Part shown: piece by piece, positions 1 through 6,163 of the stretch
How positions within the stretch are numbered: position 1 is the stretch's first letter
Layout: each line of letters begins with the position of its first letter
DNA from: Synergistales bacterium
GTDB lineage: Bacteria > Synergistota > Synergistia > Synergistales > Aminobacteriaceae
Length of the DNA: 7,669 bases
Assembly: GCA_025997935.1 (NCBI GenBank)
Contig: BNVG01000099.1
Coordinates: 1 to 7,669 of the forward strand
Direction of reading: 5' to 3'
Program-made: the position numbers and the translations under genes
Notes under the pieces: generated by a model
Database searches by the model: none
What the model was told of the DNA's origin: nothing
Seen by the model: the letters and a program-made list of their open reading frames with translations, nothing else

Positions 1-425
1 GCCTTGTTTATGTGACGCCCCGAAAGGGATCCGCCGTTGGCCCCTATACGAATAACTGTGCATGAGCCTTTGGCCGTGTCGATGACTTCCGTGAGCTTAT
101 GTAGCGGCATATTTCCGGGGTTTATGCGGATAGAAGCGCAACCGGCTCTCATGGCGGCGAGGGCCAAATCGGGGTCGAAGTGAATGTCGGCCATCAGGGG
201 TAGCGAAGTGTGTTCGAGAAGCCATTGCAGAGGCTTCTCCAATTCAAGAGAAGGAAAGGCCACCCGCGCCAGTTCGCAGCCCTCACACAAAAGCCGCTCG
301 CATTGGGCGCGGCATTTTTCCATATCTTCGCTTTCTTTGGAAAGCCTCTCTTTGAGCATACTCTCGACGCGGATAGGAGACGAGCCGCCTATCGTGAGAG
401 AGCCTATTTTAAGACGCCGAGTCAT
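1..425 (-). CDS. ispG: 4-hydroxy-3-methylbut-2-enyl diphosphate synthase (flavodoxin), N-terminal part, runs off the left edge
   Basis: IspG (GcpE) is a cytoplasmic [4Fe-4S] enzyme that reductively converts 2-C-methyl-D-erythritol 2,4-cyclodiphosphate to HMBPP in the MEP isoprenoid pathway. I translated this frame by hand: 141 codons from ATG at 425 with no stop before the edge. Diagnostic segments of the N-terminal TIM barrel are the opening MTRRLKIGSLTIGG, ADIHFDPDLAL at about residues 79-89, IRINPGN at 99-105 and IRIGANGGSL at 125-134. The iron-sulfur cysteines lie in the C-terminal third, which is outside the window. The start lies 5 nt after the rseP stop, and a weak GUAGAG-like ribosome site falls in the last rseP codons, so the two are probably co-transcribed. 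The early segment, normally close to VQSMTNTDT, reads VESMLKERL here, an unusually divergent version. Family assignment is secure; activity cannot be judged from half a protein. Confidence 0.93.
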   Translation of the reverse strand, partial: MTRRLKIGSLTIGGSSPIRVESMLKERLSKESEDMEKCRAQCERLLCEGCELARVAFPSLELEKPLQWLLEHTSLPLMADIHFDPDLALAAMRAGCASIRINPGNMPLHKLTEVIDTAKGSCTVIRIGANGGSLSGRHINK

Positions 426-430
426 GGTAT

Positions 431-1498
431 TTACTCTACGAAAAACAGTCTGTAAATATCCTGCCAGGTCACAAAGACCATGAGGGCGATGAGCAGGACG
501 AACCCGGCGGTGTGAATCCAATTCTCCACCCGTTCGGGCAGGCGTCGGCGCAAAATCATCTCGAATACCACAAATAGAATCCTTCCGCCGTCGAGCGCGG
601 GAATGGGGAGTAGGTTGAGAAGCCCCAAATTCAGGCTTATCATGGCCAAAAACGCCGCGAAGCTCCAAACCCCGTCGCGCATGGCCCTGCCCGACATCGA
701 CGCTATTCCGATAGGGCCGGTGACGTCCATCTCTTCTTTCTGCGTTATCCAGTCCCATATTGCCCTATACATCATAATTGTCATCCGCCACGTGTATCCG
801 GCGGCGTTCTGGATAGCGCCCGAAGCCGTGTAACGCTCCAATATCGGCGTCACGCCAAGCATGGGGTAGCCGTGTTCTTTGCTGACTGGAATGGTTATTT
901 TAAGATCGAATTTTTTGCCATCCCGCTCTATGACGAGAGCCACATCGCTATTTGCCGCCGCCGAGGAGCGCAGGGCGCTCGACATTTCGCGCCACTCGGA
1001 CACGCTCTTGTCCCCGACCTGGATAATGCGGTCTCCTTTTACAAGTCCAGCCGACGCGGCGGGGAAGCCCTCCATTATCTCTCCTATCTGAGTGTCGTCC
1101 ATCTTGAGATAGCCGTGTCCGTAGAGGAAAAAAGCCGTGAGAAGCAGGGCCAGGATGACGTTGTTGAGAGAGCCGTCCAATAAAATCAAAAAGCGTTTCC
1201 AGGCGGACTGCTCGTTGAACCCCATTCCGGCTATGACGGTCTCGCCTTCCTCATCCTCACCCATCCCGGCGATACGGCAAAACCCGCCCACGGGAAACAA
1301 GCGCCAAGACCAGGTCATAAGGTTATCCTGACGCCCGGGGTTACGCGCGGACGTTTCTTTTTTTATGATAACCGGCCCCATGCCCAGAGCGAACTCGTGA
1401 ACCTGAACGCCCAAGAGACGCGCCGTTATGTAGTGTCCGTATTCGTGAACCAAAACACATATACCTATAACGATTACAAAAGAAATAAAACTCACCAT
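431..1498 (-). CDS. rseP: RIP metalloprotease RseP, site-2 protease family (M50)
   Basis: This is a 355-residue inner-membrane zinc protease that cuts transmembrane substrates within the bilayer; relatives cleave anti-sigma factors such as RseA and leftover signal peptides. The first membrane helix carries the zinc motif HEYGH (H18, E19, H22). A single periplasmic PDZ domain covers about residues 135-205, and the third zinc ligand motif NLLPIPALDGG lies at 295-305 (Asp303), followed by a last membrane helix at about 330-347. E. coli RseP has two PDZ domains and about 450 residues; one PDZ and about 350 residues is common in other phyla. The start is set by HEYGH beginning 17 residues in and by an AAAGGAGA ribosome site 10 nt upstream. 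The usually conserved AGPxxN segment reads DGSLNN at 108-113. It heads a short operon with ispG, has its own likely promoter, and is divergent from coaD. The in vivo substrate is unknown. Confidence 0.95.
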   Translation of the reverse strand: MVSFISFVIVIGICVLVHEYGHYITARLLGVQVHEFALGMGPVIIKKETSARNPGRQDNLMTWSWRLFPVGGFCRIAGMGEDEEGETVIAGMGFNEQSAWKRFLILLDGSLNNVILALLLTAFFLYGHGYLKMDDTQIGEIMEGFPAASAGLVKGDRIIQVGDKSVSEWREMSSALRSSAAANSDVALVIERDGKKFDLKITIPVSKEHGYPMLGVTPILERYTASGAIQNAAGYTWRMTIMMYRAIWDWITQKEEMDVTGPIGIASMSGRAMRDGVWSFAAFLAMISLNLGLLNLLPIPALDGGRILFVVFEMILRRRLPERVENWIHTAGFVLLIALMVFVTWQDIYRLFFVE

Positions 1499-1508
1499 AG
1501 AGCGACAG

Positions 1509-1516
1509 TCTCCTTT
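1509..1516 (-). promoter_or_regulatory. Ribosome binding site of rseP
   Basis: On the minus strand this reads AAAGGAGA, a strong Shine-Dalgarno match. The spacing to the ATG at 1498 is about 10-11 nt, slightly long but workable. It supports this start for rseP. Confidence 0.75.
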
Positions 1517-1558
1517 ATATGAAATTATGTTTGAAATTCTCCGAATGGCGCTTGGTCT

Positions 1559-1564
1559 ATTATA
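1559..1564 (-). promoter_or_regulatory. Putative -10 box of the rseP-ispG promoter
   Basis: The minus strand reads TATAAT here, a perfect sigma-70-type -10 box. Transcription would start near 1552 and leave a leader of about 54 nt before the rseP ATG. With a 17-nt spacer the -35 position reads GCGATA, which is a poor match, so the promoter may be weak, activated, or recognised through an upstream AT tract. The assignment rests on one hexamer plus location. Confidence 0.5.
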
Positions 1565-1595
1565 GTCTCAATATTAAAAAATATCGCGCTCAGTA

Positions 1596-1604
1596 TGCTA
1601 TAAT
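1596..1604 (+). promoter_or_regulatory. Putative extended -10 promoter element of coaD
   Basis: The plus strand reads TGCTATAAT, which is an extended -10 (TGn) followed by a perfect TATAAT at 1599-1604. Extended -10 promoters need little -35 sequence, and none is convincing here; the nearest, TTAAAA at 1574-1579, would need a 19-nt spacer. Transcription would begin near 1611, about 46 nt before the chosen GTG start of coaD. Confidence 0.6.
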
Positions 1605-1642
1605 TGCCTACGCGAAAATTGAGGCGCGCTGGTCGTGGCGCG

Positions 1643-1649
1643 AGGAGGG
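1643..1649 (+). promoter_or_regulatory. Ribosome binding site deciding the coaD start
   Basis: AGGAGGG is a near-perfect anti-16S match lying 7 nt before GTG at 1657 (4 nt before the alternative TTG at 1654). It fixes the coaD start here rather than at the in-frame ATG at 1519, which lies upstream of the likely promoter. Confidence 0.85.
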
Positions 1650-1656
1650 TTTTTTG

Positions 1657-2145
1657 GTGAGGCATATACGCGCCGTATATCCCGGTTCGTTCGACCCCAT
1701 AACGAATGGGCACATCTATATAGCGGAACGGGCCGCCGCGGTCTTTGACGAGCTTGAGGTCAGCGTCCTCATCAATCCGCAAAAACAGTCCACTTTCGCC
1801 ATGAAAGAGCGTTGCGAAATGGCCGAAGAGGCGCTCGCTCACATCCCCAACGTCACGGTAAACCATTTCGACGGGCTGTTGGTCGATTACATGAAACAGC
1901 GCGAAGCCCGCGTCATTATCCGGGGGCTTCGCGCTATGTCCGACTTCGAGTACGAGTTTCAGACGGCTCTTATGAATCGCCAGCTCGCGCCCGACATAGA
2001 GACGTTTTTCATAGTGACGGACGCGCAGTATTCTTATATTTCAAGCAACGCCGTGCGCGACGTCTACAGGTTCGGCGCGGCGGTTCCCGATATGGTTCCG
2101 CCGATCGTGGAGCGGCGTCTAATCGAAAAATTTCAAAATTCATAA
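1657..2145 (+). CDS. coaD: Pantetheine-phosphate adenylyltransferase (PPAT)
   Basis: PPAT is the cytoplasmic enzyme that joins ATP and 4'-phosphopantetheine to give dephospho-CoA and pyrophosphate, the penultimate and regulated step of coenzyme A synthesis. From the GTG start the protein has 162 residues, the normal family length of about 160. The nucleotidyltransferase signature YPGSFDPITNGH (8-19) contains the TNGH form of the HxGH motif. NPQKQSTF (40-47) carries the lysine of the phosphopantetheine pocket, RGLRAMSDFEYE (89-100) is the adenylate-binding segment, and YISSNAVRD (127-135) is the ISSxxVR motif. The in-frame ORF reaches back to 1519, but that stretch contains the promoter and is not family sequence. 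It is a single-gene transcription unit, divergent from rseP and convergent with the secretion operon. The protein works as a hexamer in characterised relatives. Confidence 0.96.
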   Translation: MRHIRAVYPGSFDPITNGHIYIAERAAAVFDELEVSVLINPQKQSTFAMKERCEMAEEALAHIPNVTVNHFDGLLVDYMKQREARVIIRGLRAMSDFEYEFQTALMNRQLAPDIETFFIVTDAQYSYISSNAVRDVYRFGAAVPDMVPPIVERRLIEKFQNS

Positions 2146-2180
2146 CCCATAGAGACGCTGTATGCGGCGTCTCTATGGGT
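2145..2180. terminator. Hairpin, likely bidirectional terminator between coaD and gspE
   Basis: A perfect 14-bp inverted repeat (left arm 2145-2158, right arm 2167-2180, loop 2159-2166) begins on the last base of the coaD stop codon and ends 13 nt from the gspE stop. On the minus strand it is followed directly by a T-rich run (TTATGAATTTTG, then five Ts), the better intrinsic-terminator form, ending the secretion operon. On the plus strand the tail (about 2189-2198) is only moderately T-rich, so coaD termination there may be less efficient. Confidence 0.75.
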
Positions 2181-2193
2181 CGGGTCGCGTTAT

Positions 2194-3729
2194 TTATTCC
2201 TCGCCCGCCACGCGAATAAGCTCGTCCGGCGATGTCTTGCCCGCGCCGACGGCGTCTAAACCTATTTCCCAAAGCGTACGGAAGCCATGCGCGCGGGCCA
2301 GATCCCGCAGTTTCGACGTGGGAGACCCGGCGGCGATAGCCTCCTGTATCTCCTCGTTCACAACAAACTGCTCATAAAGCCCCAAGCGTCCCCTGTACCC
2401 CGTCCCGTTGCACTGAGGGCAGCCGACGGGCTCGAACGCCGTCTTTACGCCTGCCTTCGCCATGACGGACGGAACTCGCGCCGCCCGCCGACAGTGCGGA
2501 CAGAGTCGTCTCGCCAACCTCTGAGCCACTGTGCCTATTGTGCAACTCGCGGCCAGATACGGCTCTATGCCCATATCTACCAAACGCATGAGCGCCCCTA
2601 TGGAGTCGTTTGTATGCAACGTGGATAGGACGAGGTGGCCCGTCAAGGAGGACTGCACGCCGATGTGAGCCGTCTCGAAGTCTCGCATTTCGCCTATCAT
2701 GACGATGTCCGGGTCCTGGCGCAAAATAGAACGGAGGGCCGCCGCGAAAGTGACTCCGGCCTTCTCGTTCACCTGAATTTGCCCCACTCCGGGGAGGGCG
2801 TATTCTATCGGATCCTCGACCGTGATTATATTGACCTGCGGCTTCGCCAGGGCCTGAAGAATAGCGTAAAGGCTCGTCGTCTTGCCGGAGCCAGTGGGGC
2901 CGGTGAACAAAATCATGCCGTGCGGGCGATAGATTAGGCTTTCCATGACCTCGCGCTCGGCCTTCTCCATGCCGAGATCCTCAAGCGTGAGAAGTCCGTG
3001 TCCCTTGTCCAGCATACGCATGGCTATGCGTTCTCCGTGCTGTGTAGGCACGAGGCCGACGCGGATATCGACGGCTTGCTCGCCGAGCGTTATGCCTATT
3101 CTGCCGTCTTGCGGCGCCATATGTTCCGCTATGTCCATCTTGGCCATGACTTTTATGCGGCTGGTCAACGGCGCCTGGTGCGTACGCGGCAACCTGAGAC
3201 GATCCTGTAACACGCCGTCCACTCGGAAACGTATAAGCACCTCATCCTCGTAAGGCTCGACGTGAATGTCCGTGGCGCGCTGTTTCAGGGCGTCCACAAA
3301 AAGGCCGTTGACAAGGCGGATAACGGGGACTTCGACGGAGTCGCTCAACACGTCCTCGCGGCTCAGGTCGTCTATGTCGTCTATGCCCTCCATGCTCTTG
3401 GCCGCCTCGTCGGCCGCCACGCTGCGAATGTCGTAGAGCGTGTGGAGGCTCTCTGATATATCCTTGTCAGGGTAAATTTCCAAATCTATCGGATAACCCA
3501 GAGCTACGCCAAGCATCTGTGCCTTGGGCCAGGCGTCGAACGACACGGCCCCCACTATCAAAATCCCGTTTTCGATACGCAGAGGCAATATCTTGGACGA
3601 GCGCAGAACATCCAACCCCATCGATTCGGGGAGAAGCGAGCTGATGACCTTGGCCTCCGGCAAAGAAGACGATGGCGTCAGAGTTTCAACAGGCTCGGAA
3701 ACGGTCGTTTCGTTTGGCGTGTTTTCCAT
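2194..3729 (-). CDS. gspE: Type II secretion system ATPase GspE
   Basis: GspE is the hexameric cytoplasmic ATPase that drives pseudopilus assembly in the T2SS. The 511 residues start with a Pro/Thr/Ser/Glu-rich tail (1-25), then a GspE N-terminal domain (about 28-100). The linker SDSVEVPVIRLVN (129-141) leads to the PAS-like part with ATDIHVEP (152-159). The ATPase core has Walker A GPTGSGKT (277-284), Asp box VEDPIEY (304-310), Walker B DIVMIGEMRD (341-350) and His box HLVLSTLHTND (365-375). A four-cysteine zinc site (C410, C413, C437, C440) ends in YRGRLGLYE. Position 204 of the AExRxPQDGR motif is Met instead of the usual Arg. It starts 2 nt after the gspD stop without a clear ribosome site, suggesting translational coupling. 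PilB of type IV pili is the nearest alternative, but the gspN, gspC and gspD neighbours favour T2SS. It is the last gene of the operon. Confidence 0.93.
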   Translation of the reverse strand: MENTPNETTVSEPVETLTPSSSLPEAKVISSLLPESMGLDVLRSSKILPLRIENGILIVGAVSFDAWPKAQMLGVALGYPIDLEIYPDKDISESLHTLYDIRSVAADEAAKSMEGIDDIDDLSREDVLSDSVEVPVIRLVNGLFVDALKQRATDIHVEPYEDEVLIRFRVDGVLQDRLRLPRTHQAPLTSRIKVMAKMDIAEHMAPQDGRIGITLGEQAVDIRVGLVPTQHGERIAMRMLDKGHGLLTLEDLGMEKAEREVMESLIYRPHGMILFTGPTGSGKTTSLYAILQALAKPQVNIITVEDPIEYALPGVGQIQVNEKAGVTFAAALRSILRQDPDIVMIGEMRDFETAHIGVQSSLTGHLVLSTLHTNDSIGALMRLVDMGIEPYLAASCTIGTVAQRLARRLCPHCRRAARVPSVMAKAGVKTAFEPVGCPQCNGTGYRGRLGLYEQFVVNEEIQEAIAAGSPTSKLRDLARAHGFRTLWEIGLDAVGAGKTSPDELIRVAGEE

Positions 3730-3731
3730 AA

Positions 3732-5771
3732 TTACTGAGTCTTTATGCTTTTGCGATAAAGCTCTCTGAAACGGTTGTTTATCTCTTGTTCCATCGGGCT
3801 CATATCGCCCATATCAAGCCCGAGCCTGACGTCTCCCGACGTCATGACGGCATCCCGCGTGGCGGCTCGCATCTGCTCGTTGTTTTGGATTATCTGAGGC
3901 GTCAGAAATATAATGAAGTCGATTTTCTCTTTATCCTTGGCGATTTTCTGAAAGAGTCCGCCGATAAGCGGGATGTACGACAACCCGGGGACGCGCCTTT
4001 TCAAAGAGCGCTCCGTCTCTTTCACTATGCCGCTCAGGATGATGGTCTCCCCATCCGCCACGACAACGGAGGTTTTGACCTGCCGCTTCGCCGTTGTGGG
4101 CGTAACGTTGCCGATAGCGGTTACCAAATCTTCCGTGGTTTGATTTATGTCGAGAGCTATGACGTTTCCGCTTCGGATATGAGGCGTTACCGTCAGAGTC
4201 AGTCCGGTGTCTTTATAGTCGAAGTTGTTCTGAATGGAACTCGGGTTGGATATGTCGGACGTCGAACCCTTCATCACGGGGACGACCTGGCCCACCTGAA
4301 AAGAGCTTTCCTTGTTGTCCGTGCACATTAGGCGCGGCATGGAAAGGACGTTGATGGCGTCATATTTTTTGAGCATGTCGATGGCCACGTAAGCCAGCGG
4401 CATCGGGTTGTAATTTGTGACGCTGTGAGAAGGAGTGTAAGTGCCGTCCGCGTTCTGTTTCTCCGGCATCCATTCCTCTTTGCGGAGAATGTCGGTGAAC
4501 AGCTGCTGAAACTGAGCCGGAATACCCCCCTCGCCCAACTGAATCCCCCCGCCGAGAAGCAGGTCTCCGAACATCTGTCCGCCGATAATCGACCAGTCTA
4601 TGCCGGCTTTGTCCAAGTTGGATACGTTTATCTCCGCCAAAAAGCCGCGGATAAGCACTTGCTTGGGCTGAACATCTATCTCGTCCAAAATTTTTTCGAG
4701 CGCGTCGTACTGGCGTTGCGTGGAGGCGAAGATGAGGCTGTTTGTCGTCACGTCCGGCACGACGGTGGCCGGAATTTTTCCGTCCTGCGCCGGCTGGAGC
4801 ATGGCCGACGCCGCCAAGACTTTGCCTATCTGCTCGGCGGCGGCGGTAGCGTCGACGTTTTTGAGCTTATATATATGAAAATCGCCTGTTTTGGAGTCCA
4901 CGTCAAGCGACGCGATAATGTTCTTCGCTTCCTCGAGAACCCTTGGCTCCGCCACGACGACGACCTGACGGCTGTTCGGGTCGGGAATAGCGGCGAGTCC
5001 ACGAAGCGTACCTCCGGTTTGCGCTATGGCGTTGAGCTGAGTCGCCACGACGGTCACATCGGCAAATTTTACCTGAAAGGTCTTGCTCGACCTCGCGCTC
5101 GACGGGACGTCTAACTTACGCACCAAATCCACGGCTTTATTTACGTCGGTAGAGCGCCCCTGCAAAAGAACGCTTCGCCCCGTGCCGACTGGCACAACTA
5201 AGAGAGATTGTCCGAAAACCTGCTGCAAGGACTGAATCATATAGTCGGCGACGACATAATCGATGGGCGCGATATAAGTCACTATCTCCTCCCCGTAGCC
5301 CGGGCCGCCCTTGCCCATAGATACGTATGGCGCGGCTATGGGCGCTCCCTGCACAAGTTTACTGTAGCTTCCCATATCCTGAATTGCAAATCCGCTGGTC
5401 TGAAGAATAGACAGAAAAATCTGCCTTGCGTCATGGAGATTGGAGGGCTTGGGAGATATTATTGTCACTTTGCCCGCCGCGTTGGGCGGGACGATGATGT
5501 TCTCCTGCAAAAGCTCGGACATGAAGCGCACGAACTTCACGAGGTCTATATCCTTGAAATTGAACTGCACAATCCCGGCGCGCCTCATGGCCTGAGCCGC
5601 CTCGACAAGGGTTTTTTCGTCATCCTCTTCCGCGGCGGGCAAAGACTCTGGCGCGGCGAACGTCGGCGCGGGCAAAAGCAATCCCAAAAAAAACGAAATA
5701 AACAAAATATATAACCATAAGTTATTTTTACGTAATTTCCACAGACTATTATTTTTTTGCAAAATAACCAC
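3732..5771 (-). CDS. gspD: Type II secretion system secretin GspD
   Basis: GspD forms the multimeric outer-membrane channel through which folded exoproteins leave. The 679 residues begin with a basic segment and a hydrophobic signal peptide (about 17-40, ending PTFAA, no lipobox). An N0 domain (about 67-135) is followed by three ring-forming repeats: N1 about 165-222, N2 about 230-290 and N3 about 297-366. The secretin core is about 370-630. Core hallmarks are FQVGQVVPV (491-499), TGLTLTVTPHI (522-532), VVADGETIILSGIV (570-583) and VPGLSYIPLIGGLF (594-607), then IDFIIFLTPQII (617-628). The four N-domain layout fits GspD better than PilQ. The C-terminal 50 residues are charged and may hold a pilotin-binding end, which cannot be shown here. 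The GTG at 5771 directly abuts AAAAAGG; an in-frame TTG at 5762-5760 has better ribosome-site spacing and may be the true start. Confidence 0.94.
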   Translation of the reverse strand: MVILQKNNSLWKLRKNNLWLYILFISFFLGLLLPAPTFAAPESLPAAEEDDEKTLVEAAQAMRRAGIVQFNFKDIDLVKFVRFMSELLQENIIVPPNAAGKVTIISPKPSNLHDARQIFLSILQTSGFAIQDMGSYSKLVQGAPIAAPYVSMGKGGPGYGEEIVTYIAPIDYVVADYMIQSLQQVFGQSLLVVPVGTGRSVLLQGRSTDVNKAVDLVRKLDVPSSARSSKTFQVKFADVTVVATQLNAIAQTGGTLRGLAAIPDPNSRQVVVVAEPRVLEEAKNIIASLDVDSKTGDFHIYKLKNVDATAAAEQIGKVLAASAMLQPAQDGKIPATVVPDVTTNSLIFASTQRQYDALEKILDEIDVQPKQVLIRGFLAEINVSNLDKAGIDWSIIGGQMFGDLLLGGGIQLGEGGIPAQFQQLFTDILRKEEWMPEKQNADGTYTPSHSVTNYNPMPLAYVAIDMLKKYDAINVLSMPRLMCTDNKESSFQVGQVVPVMKGSTSDISNPSSIQNNFDYKDTGLTLTVTPHIRSGNVIALDINQTTEDLVTAIGNVTPTTAKRQVKTSVVVADGETIILSGIVKETERSLKRRVPGLSYIPLIGGLFQKIAKDKEKIDFIIFLTPQIIQNNEQMRAATRDAVMTSGDVRLGLDMGDMSPMEQEINNRFRELYRKSIKTQ

Positions 5772-5805
5772 CCTTTTTAAGAATCAAACTTCCTAAAAAT
5801 CCCCG

Positions 5806-6162
5806 CTAACTTTGCAGGAACAAAACAATCTCCCTGTCATCAATCTCCACGGTCAGCCTTCTGAAAGACAACTCCAGCCCGTCCATTATAGGAACGGAGT
5901 CCTCTTCGACGCTCCATCTTACGATATAGGGACTGCCCTCGTCCTGTCTTTCGCCGCTGTTCGTCATATCGCCTTTTGTGAGAAAATCAAGATAGACTTT
6001 CTGCGCCTCGTTCAAAAGCGCGCGCTCCGTCTCCACCATGGTCAACATGCGAAGCGACACGCCTATAAGCGTATATCCGGCCGTAATGACGAGGCTGACT
6101 ACCACCACCGACACCATGACCTCTATAAGAGTGAAGCCGCTTTTTCGCCGTGTTTTCCTCAC
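5806..6162 (-). CDS. gspI: Type II secretion minor pseudopilin, GspI-like
   Basis: This is a 118-residue class III (type IV pilin-like) precursor. A basic leader (residues 1-9, five Arg/Lys) ends in Gly9, and GFTLIEVMVS gives the prepilin peptidase cut between G9 and F10. Glu14 is the conserved fifth residue of the mature chain. A hydrophobic helix follows (about 10-38), then a short globular domain rich in beta-type sequence. Such proteins are trimmed and N-methylated by GspO/PilD and sit in the inner membrane or at the pseudopilus tip. The short length and TLIEVMV signature favour minor pseudopilin GspI, but GspH or GspJ is possible, so treat the symbol as tentative. It starts with GTG one nucleotide after the gspC stop and is separated from gspD by 34 nt. 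A pseudopilin between gspC and gspD is not the usual gene order. Confidence 0.75.
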   Translation of the reverse strand: MRKTRRKSGFTLIEVMVSVVVVSLVITAGYTLIGVSLRMLTMVETERALLNEAQKVYLDFLTKGDMTNSGERQDEGSPYIVRWSVEEDSVPIMDGLELSFRRLTVEIDDREIVLFLQS

Positions 6163-6163
6163 G

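Noticed and set aside
872..1183. Plus-strand open frame opposite rseP
   Set aside because: It lies antisense to the PDZ coding region, and its composition is typical of a reverse-frame artefact.
1519..1656. In-frame N-terminal extension of coaD starting at ATG 1519
   Set aside because: It would make the protein 208 residues against a family norm of about 160, spans the likely promoter, and ignores the strong AGGAGGG site before GTG 1657.
4425..5114. Long plus-strand open frame (229 codons) opposite gspD
   Set aside because: It is a shadow of the secretin gene: Arg/His/Val-rich, no recognisable domain and no ribosome site, while the minus strand encodes clear secretin motifs.
2194..5771. Reading gspD-gspE as type IV pilus pilQ-pilB
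   Set aside because: The adjacent HR/PDZ protein (GspC), the GspN-like protein, the four N-domain secretin and the GspI-like pseudopilin all point to a type II secretion system.
5772..5805. Internal promoter for gspD-gspE in the AT-rich gap
   Set aside because: No pair of -35 and -10 boxes with acceptable spacing is visible; AT-richness alone is explained by signal-peptide codons and the ribosome-site region.
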